From assembly GCA_018816945.1 (NCBI GenBank), contig JAHIVC010000006.1, positions 1 to 64,000 on the forward strand: 64,000 bases of DNA. Direction: 5' to 3'. The DNA is from Bacteroidota bacterium. Its GTDB lineage: Bacteria > Bacteroidota > Bacteroidia > Bacteroidales > GCA-2711565. The translations under genes were made by a program, and so were the position numbers. Positions within the stretch are counted from its first letter, which is position 1, and each line of letters starts with the position of its first letter. This document shows positions 8,589 through 16,977 of the stretch, piece after piece. Below the pieces are notes generated by a model that made no database searches, was not told where the DNA came from, and was given only the letters and a program-made list of their open reading frames with translations.

Positions 8589-10070
8589 ATGCTTATAAAA
8601 AGTTTTATTGATCATCAATGGAAACAAGCAACCCGATCCACCATTTTTCAGAAAAATATTGTGGTAAACATTTTTCTAGGATTAATTGTTTTGCTTTTGT
8701 TTCTGGAGTTTCTGGTAGCAGGATTATATTTGGGCGATAAGTGGCATACACTTTTTCCGAATGATGATCCGGTATCAAAATTCAACAGCATTTTGCTTTA
8801 TTATTTTGCATTTGATCTGATCATCCGGTTTTTTATGCAAAATTTGCCTATAATGTCTGTTCAGTCCTACTTGCATTTGCCGGTTAAGAAATCCAGCATT
8901 CTGCATTATCTGTTATCAAAATCCTTACTAAGCATTTTTAATTATTTGCCATTATTGGTATTTATTCCTATCGCAATTTTTCAAGTGGCAGCTAATCATG
9001 ACTCCACCATTGCGTTTGCATGGATTTTGTCAGTATTTTTTCTGATGCTTTCGAATAATTTCCTCTTATTATACATGAAAAGACAATTGGTTGGGAATGC
9101 TAAAGTTGTGGGGTTTTTTGGGCTCTTCATTCTTGCTTTATTGATTGGAGATCGATTTGAGATCATTTCTCTTTCAGGTTTTTCTGCAAATATTTTTGAT
9201 CAAATCATAAATCAGCCGATTGCAGTGGTAGTTCCAATCCTTCTCTTAATTCTTCTTTACCGTCTTAATTATAATTATCTGCGCGGGCGGATGTATCCCG
9301 AAGAGCTAAGGGTTGGCAAGGCAAAGGAGGTTGATGCTGTTTCCGACATTAAATATTTAAAAAAATTAGGCCAAATTGGTGATATAGTCGGGGTTGAGAT
9401 AAAATTGTTTTTAAGACACAAGCGAACAAAATCAATTCTTTATATGACCCCCATATTTCTTTTTTATGGATTGATTTTTTATACCCAACCTGAAATGTAC
9501 GATCAGGATGGTTTTAAAATCTTTCTGGGATGGTTCATAACCGGAGGATTAATGTACAATTATTTGAATTTTGCTTTTACTTACGAAAGCAATTATTTCG
9601 ATGCCATTCTGACTCATGACATTGATATGCGCCGTTATTTCAGAATGAAATTTATGGTTGCACTTTTAATCAGTTCGGCCTGTTTTGTGCTAACCATTCC
9701 CTATGTTTATTTCGGAGCTAAAATTTTATTGTTCCATTTCGTGATGTATTTGTACAACATTGGTACTCTTAGCTTTGCCTTGCTTTATCTGGCTACGTTC
9801 AATTCCAACCGGATGGATCTTAGCAAAGGTGCGGCATTTAATTATCAGGGGATGGGAGCCTCCAATTGGCTATCAATGATTCCGGCCATCTTGGTTCCTG
9901 TATTGATATTCTGGCTTTTCAGTTCTCTCGGATTACCCTATGTCGGACTGGCAATTATAGGATTGGGCGGAATTCTGGGATTGCTCTTTAACAAGACGAT
10001 TATCGATAAACTCGTGAAACAATTTTTAAATAGAAAATATAAAATGGCCGAAGGATTTCGGAAACGTTAG
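8589..10070 (+). CDS. DUF5687 ABC transporter permease
   Basis: A 493-residue integral membrane protein with about a dozen hydrophobic segments, the first near 27-48, then pairs around 120-175, 185-220 and several after 280. The N-terminal FIDHQWKQATRS and the LPVKKSSILHYLLSKSLLS segment match the DUF5687 family found almost only in Bacteroidota. It is followed after 15 bp by an ABC ATPase gene, so the two probably form an exporter of the ABC-2 kind. The substrate is unknown. No substrate-binding protein is nearby, which fits export. Confidence 0.85.
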   Translation: MLIKSFIDHQWKQATRSTIFQKNIVVNIFLGLIVLLLFLEFLVAGLYLGDKWHTLFPNDDPVSKFNSILLYYFAFDLIIRFFMQNLPIMSVQSYLHLPVKKSSILHYLLSKSLLSIFNYLPLLVFIPIAIFQVAANHDSTIAFAWILSVFFLMLSNNFLLLYMKRQLVGNAKVVGFFGLFILALLIGDRFEIISLSGFSANIFDQIINQPIAVVVPILLLILLYRLNYNYLRGRMYPEELRVGKAKEVDAVSDIKYLKKLGQIGDIVGVEIKLFLRHKRTKSILYMTPIFLFYGLIFYTQPEMYDQDGFKIFLGWFITGGLMYNYLNFAFTYESNYFDAILTHDIDMRRYFRMKFMVALLISSACFVLTIPYVYFGAKILLFHFVMYLYNIGTLSFALLYLATFNSNRMDLSKGAAFNYQGMGASNWLSMIPAILVPVLIFWLFSSLGLPYVGLAIIGLGGILGLLFNKTIIDKLVKQFLNRKYKMAEGFRKR

Positions 10071-10085
10071 TAAAAATTATTTATT

Positions 10086-10781
10086 ATGATTGAAATAACT
10101 AAAATAACAAAAGTATATAACGGTGTTACCGTTCTGAATGTACCCGAATTGACCATTAAAAAAGGTGAGAGCTTTGGCTTGGTTGGGAATAACGGAGCAG
10201 GAAAAACAACTCTTTTTCGTTGCCTTTTAGATTTAATCAGACCGAATACAGGAGAGGTGCTTTCAAGTGGTGAGAATGTTGCAAAGTCAGCAAAATGGAA
10301 ATCCCATACCGGTTCTTACCTTGATGAAGGTTTCCTGATCGATTTTCTTACCCCGGACGAATATTTTCAATTCCTGGCCAATATTAATGGCCTTTCGAAA
10401 GGTGATCTGGATGAATTTCATGCATCTTTTAAAGAGTTTTTTAGCGGAGAAATTTTAGGTAAGAAAAAGTATATCCGCGACCTTTCGAGCGGAAACCAAA
10501 AAAAGGTTGGAATTGCTGCTGCTTTAATGGCCAAACCAAGTGTGCTGATACTGGATGAACCTTTCAATAGTCTTGACCCGACCACCCAAATTCGCTTGAA
10601 AAATCTTCTCAAAGAATTACAAAAAGACAAGAATGTAACCATGCTAATTTCAAGCCATGATCTGAACCATGTAACAGAAGTTTGCGAGCGTATCGTTGTA
10701 TTGCATGAAGGTGAAATTGCACACGATATTCAAACCAATAGCGATACGTTGAAAGTGCTTGAAGATTATTTTGCGATTTAG
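10086..10781 (+). CDS. ABC transporter ATP-binding protein
   Basis: A 231-residue ATPase subunit. Walker A GNNGAGKTT is at 34-42, a Q-loop equivalent lies near 78, the signature is LSSGNQKK (133-140, a variant of LSGGQ), Walker B VLILDEP is at 153-159 and the switch His is in ISSHDLNH. It pairs with the DUF5687 permease 15 bp upstream. The simple ABC-2 type arrangement (one ATPase, one permease) points to export of a small molecule or peptide, but nothing in the sequence identifies it. Confidence 0.92.
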   Translation: MIEITKITKVYNGVTVLNVPELTIKKGESFGLVGNNGAGKTTLFRCLLDLIRPNTGEVLSSGENVAKSAKWKSHTGSYLDEGFLIDFLTPDEYFQFLANINGLSKGDLDEFHASFKEFFSGEILGKKKYIRDLSSGNQKKVGIAAALMAKPSVLILDEPFNSLDPTTQIRLKNLLKELQKDKNVTMLISSHDLNHVTEVCERIVVLHEGEIAHDIQTNSDTLKVLEDYFAI

Positions 10782-10816
10782 GGTTTGATGAAGGAAAGTT
10801 AAAAATTCTTAAAACA

Positions 10817-10848
10817 CTTGAAATCGGGAAAATGCCATTTTAATTTTG
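10817..10848 (+). promoter_or_regulatory. Bacteroidota-type promoter for the Asp/Phe-rich secreted protein
   Basis: A -33-like ACTTG (TTG at 10818-10820) lies 20 bp before TAATTTTG (10841-10848), which matches the TAnnTTTG -7 box. The ATG follows 25 bp later at 10874. Spacing and both boxes agree with described Bacteroidota promoters, so the secreted protein gene can be transcribed on its own. Confidence 0.45.
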
Positions 10849-10873
10849 AATTTTAATTCAAAAATTTATTGGT

Positions 10874-11485
10874 ATGCAAACTCACAAAAATTTTAGTTGG
10901 GTTTTTATCCTGATACCTGCTTTGGTCTTTTTATCGGCAAATGCTCTAATGGCACAAGAGAAAAAGGAAAATAACCCAAAAATTGAAATAAAAGTAAATA
11001 AAGAAAAGGATGATAAAGGCAATGTCATTCGTTTCGATTCTACTTACAGCTATTCATGGCATGGTGAAAATATGAGTCAGGAATTAATGGATTCAATTTT
11101 TAATGAATTCAAAATGAATGGTCATTTGAAGGACTTTTTCAAAAATGATATTTTCGGAAATGATTTCTTTGATCATGATTTCTTATCCCATAGGGATTCT
11201 ATTCTTTCCGGTTTTGATTTCGGAGATTTTTTCAATGATGATTTTTTTGAAAATCGCTCAGACTCCTTAAGCCCTAGAATTTATGATCACTTCGGAACAT
11301 TTCCATTTTTGGGGAATTCAGGCTTTGAAAAGATGCAGGAAATGATGAAGCAGCATCAGGAGGAGATGATGGAGTACTTTGAACAATTTAGGAATTCACG
11401 CGACTCAATTATTCTTAAGAAGCCTGAAATCAGGAAGCAAAACAATACAACACCTGTTTCAAAAGGTAATGTAATTAAAACCTGA
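10874..11485 (+). CDS. secreted low-complexity protein, unknown function
   Basis: A 203-residue protein with a Sec signal peptide (hydrophobic 8-27, likely cleavage after ALMAQ). The mature part opens with a charged Lys/Glu/Asn stretch, continues with YSYSWHGENMSQ, and then has a striking region of about 50 residues (near 75-125) very rich in Asp and Phe with His, repeating patterns such as NDFFDHDF and FFNDDFFE. A Met/Gln-rich helical part (MQEMMKQHQEEMMEYFEQF) and a basic tail follow. No family is recognised. The Asp/His-rich part could bind metal, but that is a guess. It follows the ABC transporter genes by 92 bp and has its own promoter match. Confidence 0.7.
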   Translation: MQTHKNFSWVFILIPALVFLSANALMAQEKKENNPKIEIKVNKEKDDKGNVIRFDSTYSYSWHGENMSQELMDSIFNEFKMNGHLKDFFKNDIFGNDFFDHDFLSHRDSILSGFDFGDFFNDDFFENRSDSLSPRIYDHFGTFPFLGNSGFEKMQEMMKQHQEEMMEYFEQFRNSRDSIILKKPEIRKQNNTTPVSKGNVIKT

Positions 11486-11550
11486 AGTTTTAGTAAATTG
11501 GACTTAAAACAATTTAGAATACCCAATACCAAATGATAAATGATTATTGT

Positions 11551-11592
11551 TGAATGCTGAATGTTGAATGTAGAATGTAGAATGCTGAATAA
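11551..11592. repeat. 7-bp tandem array (about 6 copies)
   Basis: Six consecutive 7-mers of the form [TA]GAATG[TC]: TGAATGC, TGAATGT twice, AGAATGT, AGAATGC and TGAATAA. It lies between the convergent ends of the secreted-protein gene and rsmE, and is non-coding. Confidence 0.7.
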
Positions 11593-11649
11593 TGGGATTT
11601 ATACCAGCTTAATCAATCATACCGATTTTACCTTGATTTAATCTGTTAT

Positions 11650-12351
11650 TTATTCGTCATTCAAAAGATTGATGGCATGACAGGCAGCAATGGCAGCCGT
11701 TTCGGTTCGTAAACGGCTGCTGCCTAAGCTTACGGGAATGAATCCTTTTTTAATGGCTTGTTCAACTTCATCCGGACTGAAATCCCCTTCGGGCCCGATT
11801 AAAATTAAAACATCCGTTTTGGGTGTATATAATTTTTTTAATAACTGTGGTTTGCCTTCGCAGTAGGCAATAAACTTTTGTCCTTCAAATGGCTGATTGA
11901 TGAAATGATTGAATTTTACTGTTTCTGAAAGTTTCGGAAGATATGCTTTTAAGGATTGTTTGAGTGCCGAAATTATTACCTTTTCTAATCGGTTTATTTT
12001 CACTTCTTTTCTTTCAGAATGTTCACAAATAATTGGAGTGATACGGTCTATTCCTATTTCCGTAGCTTTTTCTAAAAACCATTCGTAACGGTCAATGCTT
12101 TTAGTAGGCGCAACAGCCATGTGAACCGAAAAGAACCTTTTACCATATTCCTTCTTTGTTTCCAGAATTTTTACGGTACTTCTTTTTGGATGATCATCAA
12201 CCAATTCCGTTTTATGCAAATTCCCATTTCCATCGGTAAGATAAATGATATCCCCAATCTTTAAGCGTAAAACACGGATGCAGTGTTTCGATTCCTCTTC
12301 ATTAAGGGTATAGTTTCCGGTTGTAATATCTGAACAATAAAATAGGTGCAT
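11650..12351 (-). CDS. rsmE: 16S rRNA (uracil1498-N3)-methyltransferase
   Basis: A 233-residue SPOUT-class methyltransferase that makes m3U1498 in 16S rRNA. The N-terminal PUA-like part contains HCIRVLRLKIGD (near 23-34) and YLTDGNG. The C-terminal trefoil-knot domain has ILIGPEGDFSPDE and SLGSSRLRTETAAIAA, the S-adenosylmethionine-binding knot motifs of RsmE. Length is standard. It stands alone on the minus strand next to an accessory patch and has no operon partner within 180 bp. Confidence 0.95.
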   Translation of the reverse strand: MHLFYCSDITTGNYTLNEEESKHCIRVLRLKIGDIIYLTDGNGNLHKTELVDDHPKRSTVKILETKKEYGKRFFSVHMAVAPTKSIDRYEWFLEKATEIGIDRITPIICEHSERKEVKINRLEKVIISALKQSLKAYLPKLSETVKFNHFINQPFEGQKFIAYCEGKPQLLKKLYTPKTDVLILIGPEGDFSPDEVEQAIKKGFIPVSLGSSRLRTETAAIAACHAINLLNDE

Positions 12352-12473
12352 GGGCTTTGTTCTGTTTTCATTTAATTTGTTTACAAGATATAAAATTGTT
12401 CGATTGCTTCATCTGCCTACCGCAGACAAGTTGCTCTATTGTTATTTCGATGATTTAAAATTAGTTTTCCCTG

Positions 12474-12542
12474 TTAGGCTGAGGTTCTAACCTCAGGCGA
12501 ACTTCTTTCTTTTTACTTATAGCCTCAAGCCAACTGGGCTAG
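12474..12542. repeat. REP-like element, left copy
   Basis: The hairpin CTGAGGTT-CT-AACCTCAG (12479-12496) is followed by a conserved tail. The 54 bases 12489-12542 match 14540-14593 with two mismatches (at 12497 and 12539). The hairpin part is repeated at 14364-14386. This copy contains the stop codon of the Mrr-type nuclease gene (12539-12541). The three copies alternate with the two genes of the accessory patch. Confidence 0.7.
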
Positions 12543-14335
12543 GGTTTTGCTTGCTTTTGTTCTTCTTCAGCTTCATTAATATTAATTCTAGCTTTATGAC
12601 CATGTTTCTCAAGTAAATACAATAAATTCCCTCCGTTAATCAAAGTGAGAGGTTTGTTTTTTGCAAATTCATATGAATCAGACCCAAAGTCAGAAGTAGT
12701 AACTAATATACCTTTAGATGCACCTTCATTTAGAACTGTCCCGTACAAATCTCTAACAGCAGAAACTCCCACAATATTTGTATACCTTTTAGCTTGGATA
12801 ACAATTTTACCCCCTTTTATTGGATCTGGGTCAAAAGCAACAGCATCAACTCCTCCATCTCTACTTGTTTGTGTAACCTTAACTTCACCTCCATTATTAC
12901 TAAATTCTCTTTCAAATATTTCTCTAATTAAATGTTCAAAATCTTCCCAATGCATGGCTGCTATATTTGTATATGAATTAATCTCTACTTCTTTTGAGGA
13001 TACAAAACGTTTGTCATGTTTGTCTATACTTAAAAGAGGTTTTATAGGGGTTAAATTACTTATTTTGCTGGCAGAGATTCCTTTTAAATTTTTAAAACAT
13101 ATTTTAGGTTCTACTTCAGATAAGTTTATATTTAAGAATTCATTTTTATTACAATGAACTGAAATAATGCAAGCTTTAATGGTTTTCCCAATAGCTCTAT
13201 TTATTGAATTTGTCCAACCATTGAAAACTATAGATTCAAGTTCATTAATACTATCATTAATAAATAATTTACTTATAGAGTTTAAAATAATTCTATAAAT
13301 AGTTTCATCAAAAAGTTTTTCAAGTTCTTTTTGCGAAAAATCCACTTCCTTATATTCATTTCTGGTTTTAATGAATCTTATTTCTTTTAATGTTGGGAAA
13401 TTCTCAATTGAAGGAAGTAAATAATCAACAATTAAAATTTTATTGGTTTCATTATATTCAATCTCAATTGATTTTTCGAATTCAGAATAATAATTAATGT
13501 TTTGTAAAAGTTTAGAACAAAATATTTCAATGGCTTGTTTTCTTTTTTTCTGGTAGTCTATTTTTAAATTATCAATTTGCGAATTTTTTATTCTCTGATC
13601 ATTATAAAAACTTTCTTTGCTATTTTCCCATTTTTTTTCTTTTTCTCTGATTTTATTTTCTAAGATGTTTTCTATTAGATTTAGTTCTTTTAGGGAAACT
13701 TCATAATATTCTTCTAAATTCTTATTAACTTCATTCTTTTTTTCTTCAATCTCAAATGATAGTGAATTATTTTTTTTATCATTTAATTTTGTCGGAATAT
13801 CAATTTCTACAAAATCTAACTTATTTAGATTATTTACTTTAGAAAGCTCTTCTCCAATCATTATTCTTGGATTAATATCTTTGAAATCCGATTTGTCATA
13901 AAACAAATCCCAAACACTAATATTATCCATATCATTTTCAATAAGTATATTTTCTAATTTATTTATTGCATTTTGAGAGATAGTTGCTCTTTCTGTGATA
14001 CCCAGATATAAATTATGATTATCAATTTTATTGCTATCTAAGTTCTCTATTAGTTCTTCTATTTTTCTTATTCTGGCTTCTTTTGATTTACTTATTAGGC
14101 TCTTTTGCTTTTCATATTGATTAGTAATATCAAGTCGGAGTTGTTCTAGTTTTTCTATATAAGATTCTCGTTTATTTTCTTGGTTTGTGAAATAATTGAA
14201 TAATGAAATTATTATTATTACAATTATTACACTACTGAATATTACAATCCAATTTTCAGCAATAAATTGAAATATTTGTACGATAATAAATATAATTATT
14301 CCAAGAATAATTAATAGTCCTAAACCTTTTTGCAT
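12539..14335 (-). CDS. membrane-anchored Mrr-type restriction endonuclease
   Basis: A 598-residue protein. Two hydrophobic helices (about 5-27 and 31-50) anchor the N terminus. Long coiled-coil stretches follow (about 55-105 and 190-280, rich in Glu, Lys, Asn and Ile), then an unrecognised middle region. The C-terminal Mrr catalytic domain starts near 461 (HWEDFEHLIREIFE). Its PD-(D/E)xK core is visible as DGGVD (493-497) and QAK (514-516), so the nuclease centre looks intact. Mrr-type domains cut DNA, often modified DNA, and occur in phage defence and DNA quality control. The gene looks more AT-rich than its neighbours and is bracketed by REP-like repeats, suggesting acquisition. Target and trigger are unknown; the membrane anchor is the distinctive feature. 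Confidence 0.85.
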   Translation of the reverse strand: MQKGLGLLIILGIIIFIIVQIFQFIAENWIVIFSSVIIVIIIISLFNYFTNQENKRESYIEKLEQLRLDITNQYEKQKSLISKSKEARIRKIEELIENLDSNKIDNHNLYLGITERATISQNAINKLENILIENDMDNISVWDLFYDKSDFKDINPRIMIGEELSKVNNLNKLDFVEIDIPTKLNDKKNNSLSFEIEEKKNEVNKNLEEYYEVSLKELNLIENILENKIREKEKKWENSKESFYNDQRIKNSQIDNLKIDYQKKRKQAIEIFCSKLLQNINYYSEFEKSIEIEYNETNKILIVDYLLPSIENFPTLKEIRFIKTRNEYKEVDFSQKELEKLFDETIYRIILNSISKLFINDSINELESIVFNGWTNSINRAIGKTIKACIISVHCNKNEFLNINLSEVEPKICFKNLKGISASKISNLTPIKPLLSIDKHDKRFVSSKEVEINSYTNIAAMHWEDFEHLIREIFEREFSNNGGEVKVTQTSRDGGVDAVAFDPDPIKGGKIVIQAKRYTNIVGVSAVRDLYGTVLNEGASKGILVTTSDFGSDSYEFAKNKPLTLINGGNLLYLLEKHGHKARININEAEEEQKQAKP

Positions 14336-14363
14336 TTCTAGAGTTATTATTAATATACCCCTA

Positions 14364-14386
14364 TTAGGCTGAGGTTCTAAGCTCAG
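14364..14386. repeat. REP-like element, middle partial copy
   Basis: The 23 bases starting TTAGGCTGAGGTTC match 12474-12496 at 22 positions (one change at 14381). They lie 29-51 bp upstream of the nuclease ATG and lack the 45-bp tail seen in the other two copies. Confidence 0.6.
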
Positions 14387-14528
14387 TCGAAATATTTAAC
14401 ACAGGCTATGCCTGTATGTAACAAATCAAATATGTTTTCCAGCGAAAGTTAAGAAAAATAAATCAACTAATGATTCCAGTCCTGCATAATTTCGGACACC
14501 AGATAGGCAAAGCCTACAAAAATAGAAC

Positions 14529-14593
14529 GACCGAGGTAAAACCTCAGCCGAACTTCTTTCTTTTTACTTATAGCCTCAAGCCAACTGGGTTAG
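14529..14593. repeat. REP-like element, right copy
   Basis: A variant hairpin (GAGGT with ACCTC, 14533-14545) is followed by the same tail as the left copy; 14540-14593 matches 12489-12542 at 52 of 54 bases. It ends 9 bp from the stop codon of the upstream membrane-protein gene, so both genes of the patch carry this element at their 3' ends. Confidence 0.7.
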
Positions 14594-14602
14594 AACACGA
14601 CT

Positions 14603-15256
14603 CTAAACATTCATTTTTGCTTTAATTTTTCTTATATACTCTTCTGTAGGATCATTTATTCCTTGGCTCTTTAAACTAAGCAAACCTTTTAATGCTGGTT
14701 CTTGTAAAACCTCATATGCCAATCCAAGAGACCCTATTGCAGCAATTGCTGCTACTTGAGATCCGGCACCTACTGGTAAAACTCTTGCAGCAATATCTAG
14801 TTTTTTCGTTACATCAGTAAGATTATTTAGATCACCAAAGTCTTTTTTCTCAATTATATCTTTATCAAATAATTTCTCTATAACTTTTTCTGACAAAACA
14901 TTGATTTTTCTGCTATGCGCAATGTCAAATGTTTCTGAAAATAGTTTAAGAAGTTTCACATCATTTTCAGCTTGAGCACTTTTTGAAAGTCTGATTTCCT
15001 CTTGGACTTTTAATCGGTATTGACATATCGCGATAATAATCCCAACTGATACAGATAGCATAGTAATAATTTGCGAAATCGGGATTAACCATAATTCAAA
15101 GAATCCAATTTTCCCGTTGTCCTTACTCAAATTCTCAGTTATTGCTTTTGTTTGTGTAGGAACTTTTGAATGGATTGAATCTTGAGCATTAGAGATAGTA
15201 AATGTGAATAGAACTATTATCAAAGCAGCAAACACTATTTTAGTTTTCATATTCAT
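14603..15256 (-). CDS. membrane protein of unknown function beside the Mrr nuclease
   Basis: A 217-residue protein that I do not recognise. It has a signal-peptide-like start (hydrophobic 6-23, possible cleavage after ISNAQ), a short polar stretch, a second hydrophobic helix about 54-79 (LWLIPISQIITMLSVSVGIIIAI), then a charged and helical C-terminal part of about 135 residues. Near 155-190 is an Ala/Gly-rich segment (VGAGSQVAAIAAIGSLGLA) that could be an amphipathic or membrane-associating helix. It lies 267 bp upstream of the Mrr-type nuclease on the same strand, with a REP-like copy in between. The proximity may mean a shared function or only a shared insertion hot spot. Confidence 0.6.
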   Translation of the reverse strand: MNMKTKIVFAALIIVLFTFTISNAQDSIHSKVPTQTKAITENLSKDNGKIGFFELWLIPISQIITMLSVSVGIIIAICQYRLKVQEEIRLSKSAQAENDVKLLKLFSETFDIAHSRKINVLSEKVIEKLFDKDIIEKKDFGDLNNLTDVTKKLDIAARVLPVGAGSQVAAIAAIGSLGLAYEVLQEPALKGLLSLKSQGINDPTEEYIRKIKAKMNV

Positions 15257-15509
15257 ACTTTTTTATGATTGAATTATTGTCTAATGACGATCTCAATATT
15301 TTGTGTGTTCTAACTACTAAATAAGCAGCAATTTTGCAGCCTATCACTCGTTAAACTTTTGTTTAAGAACTGATTTTCAAATTATTATATAAAATATGCT
15401 TTACGAACACTGCCAAACATGTATTTCTGTAAATTTACGTTGTATAAATTTATACTATTAAAGTAAGTAAAAAATTAAAATAGTAATACGACAGCCAAAA
15501 AAATTATTT

Positions 15510-15544
15510 AAATCGAAAATCGAAAATCAAAAATCAAAAATTGA
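15510..15544. repeat. 7-bp tandem array (5 copies)
   Basis: Five 7-mers: AAATCGA twice, AAATCAA twice and AAATTGA. They end 6 bp downstream of the CydX-like gene's stop codon. The rest of the stretch 15257-15509, between this array and the unknown membrane-protein gene, is AT-rich and shows no other feature I can support. Confidence 0.65.
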
Positions 15545-15550
15545 CCATCA

Positions 15551-15661
15551 TCAATCCTCAATCTTCTTTTCAAATTTTTTCAAAGCATATAATACCAAAC
15601 GATAGCTAAGGTAAATAAATACCGGCCAGATGATTAACCAAATGATTTGTGCAGTATACAT
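15551..15661 (-). CDS. cydX: CydX-like small subunit of cytochrome bd oxidase
   Basis: A 36-codon reading frame read by eye: ATG at 15661-15659, TGA at 15553-15551. The product begins MYTAQIIWLIIWPVFIYLSY, one hydrophobic helix of about 20 residues, and ends in a Lys-rich amphipathic tail (LKKFEKKIED). CydX-type subunits are single-helix peptides of 30-50 residues encoded right after cydB, with this hydrophobic-then-basic layout. It lies 157 bp downstream of cydB on the same strand, behind low-complexity repeats, which is farther than in most cyd operons. It has no obvious Shine-Dalgarno sequence, as is normal in this phylum. Length, position and topology support the call; family membership needs a profile search. 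Confidence 0.65.
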   Translation of the reverse strand: MYTAQIIWLIIWPVFIYLSYRLVLYALKKFEKKIED

Positions 15662-15753
15662 TTTAAATGATTATTTGTTATTGATTATTTATTAATGATT
15701 AATGTCTAATGATTATTTTTTAATGTTAAAATGTTTATTGAATTTGTAAAAAA

Positions 15754-15795
15754 TTTTTCATTTATCCTTTTTCATTTATCCTTTTTCATTTATCA
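15754..15795. repeat. 14-bp tandem array (3 copies) between cydB and the CydX-like gene
   Basis: Three copies of TTTTTCATTTATC plus one base, followed to 15818 by TTCATCA-like 7-mers that run up to the cydB stop codon (15819-15821). The unit is twice seven bases, matching the 7-bp periodicity of other arrays in this window. Confidence 0.7.
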
Positions 15796-15818
15796 TTCAT
15801 CATTCATCATTATTCATT

Positions 15819-16976
15819 CTAATAAGAGTGTCCTCCTTCATTCATCTCATCTTCAGTGATCTTTTTATTGTTAATGGCTTTCCATGCCCACCAAATATAG
15901 GCAATTACAAAGGGAACCAATAAAGAAACATAACTCATGGCTGTTAAAGTGTATTGGCTTGATGAAGAATTTTCAATGGTCAGCGAACTTTGCAAATCGA
16001 AAGTGGAAGGATAAAAAGCGGTATGATTAAAACCGGCCATCAAAAATAAGGAAAAGACCGTAAAAATAATACCAAACCCGGTAGCCCAAATCCCTTTATC
16101 ATGGCATACTTCAAAACAAGTGATGGTTCGGTAAATCCCCAACAAAACCAAAATCACACCGATAGCGAAAAGTGCAAATAACCAGGGCATTTCAAGCAGG
16201 TTGTGCAGGTATTTGTATGATTCCATACTAACAATTTTAGTTTCCGGGTCAACCGCAAATCCTTTCATTAATAACAGATTAGCCACAAAGAACAAAAAGA
16301 AAACTACGAATGGAATCGCCTCTCTTACCAGTTGTTTACGGGCACGTTCAATGATATTTCCATGGGCAACCGTATTGATAAAATACAAGAGTGCCATGGT
16401 GCGAGACAGAAAAAACACGGCCAATCCCAATGAAAGATTAATGAAGGTGTTATAATTTGTAAAATCAAAAGCCAATTCAAGCCCCCGAAATGAATTTCTC
16501 CAGGTTGATTGATTCATGTCGTTTATTGAAAATTCGGAACCTGTAAAAAAAGTCGCAACAGCGGTTCCGATCAGGATCGTTCCAAGTAGTCCATTGACAA
16601 ACAGAAAGGTTTCATAGGTTCTTGATCCCAGAAAATTATTGGGTTTCGACCTGAACTCATAGGCAATTGCCTGAATGATAAAGCAGAACAAAATCAGCAT
16701 CCAAACCCAATAGGCACCGCCAAAACTGGTGGCATAAAATAAGGGGAAAGAAGCAAAAAATGCACCTCCGAAAGTAACCAGCGTCGTAAAAGTAAATTCC
16801 CATTTTCTCCCGAGCGCGTTGATAATTATTTTGCGTTCCATCTCCGTTTTGCCCAAGGTGTAAATCAGGGTTTGCCCTCCCTGAACAAACATCAGAAAAA
16901 CCAAAATGGCAGCCAACAGTGATATAATAATCCACCAGTATTGCTGTAATGCTAAGTATGATAAATTTTCAAACAT
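15819..16976 (-). CDS. cydB: cytochrome bd ubiquinol oxidase subunit II
   Basis: A 385-residue inner-membrane protein with about eight to nine transmembrane helices, starting with YWWIIISLLAAILVFLMFVQGGQTLIY (the conserved CydB N terminus with GGQ). It partners CydA in the quinol oxidase that reduces oxygen to water without pumping protons and has high oxygen affinity. Only 1 bp separates its start codon from the cydA stop codon, so the two are translationally coupled. The C terminus (EDEMNEGGHSY) is a short polar tail. A CydX-like gene follows after repeats. Confidence 0.95.
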   Translation of the reverse strand: MFENLSYLALQQYWWIIISLLAAILVFLMFVQGGQTLIYTLGKTEMERKIIINALGRKWEFTFTTLVTFGGAFFASFPLFYATSFGGAYWVWMLILFCFIIQAIAYEFRSKPNNFLGSRTYETFLFVNGLLGTILIGTAVATFFTGSEFSINDMNQSTWRNSFRGLELAFDFTNYNTFINLSLGLAVFFLSRTMALLYFINTVAHGNIIERARKQLVREAIPFVVFFLFFVANLLLMKGFAVDPETKIVSMESYKYLHNLLEMPWLFALFAIGVILVLLGIYRTITCFEVCHDKGIWATGFGIIFTVFSLFLMAGFNHTAFYPSTFDLQSSLTIENSSSSQYTLTAMSYVSLLVPFVIAYIWWAWKAINNKKITEDEMNEGGHSY

Positions 16977-16977
16977 T

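Noticed and set aside
12645-13157. An open frame on the plus strand opposite the Mrr-type nuclease
   Set aside because: It is a shadow of the nuclease gene, whose Mrr motifs are intact on the other strand.
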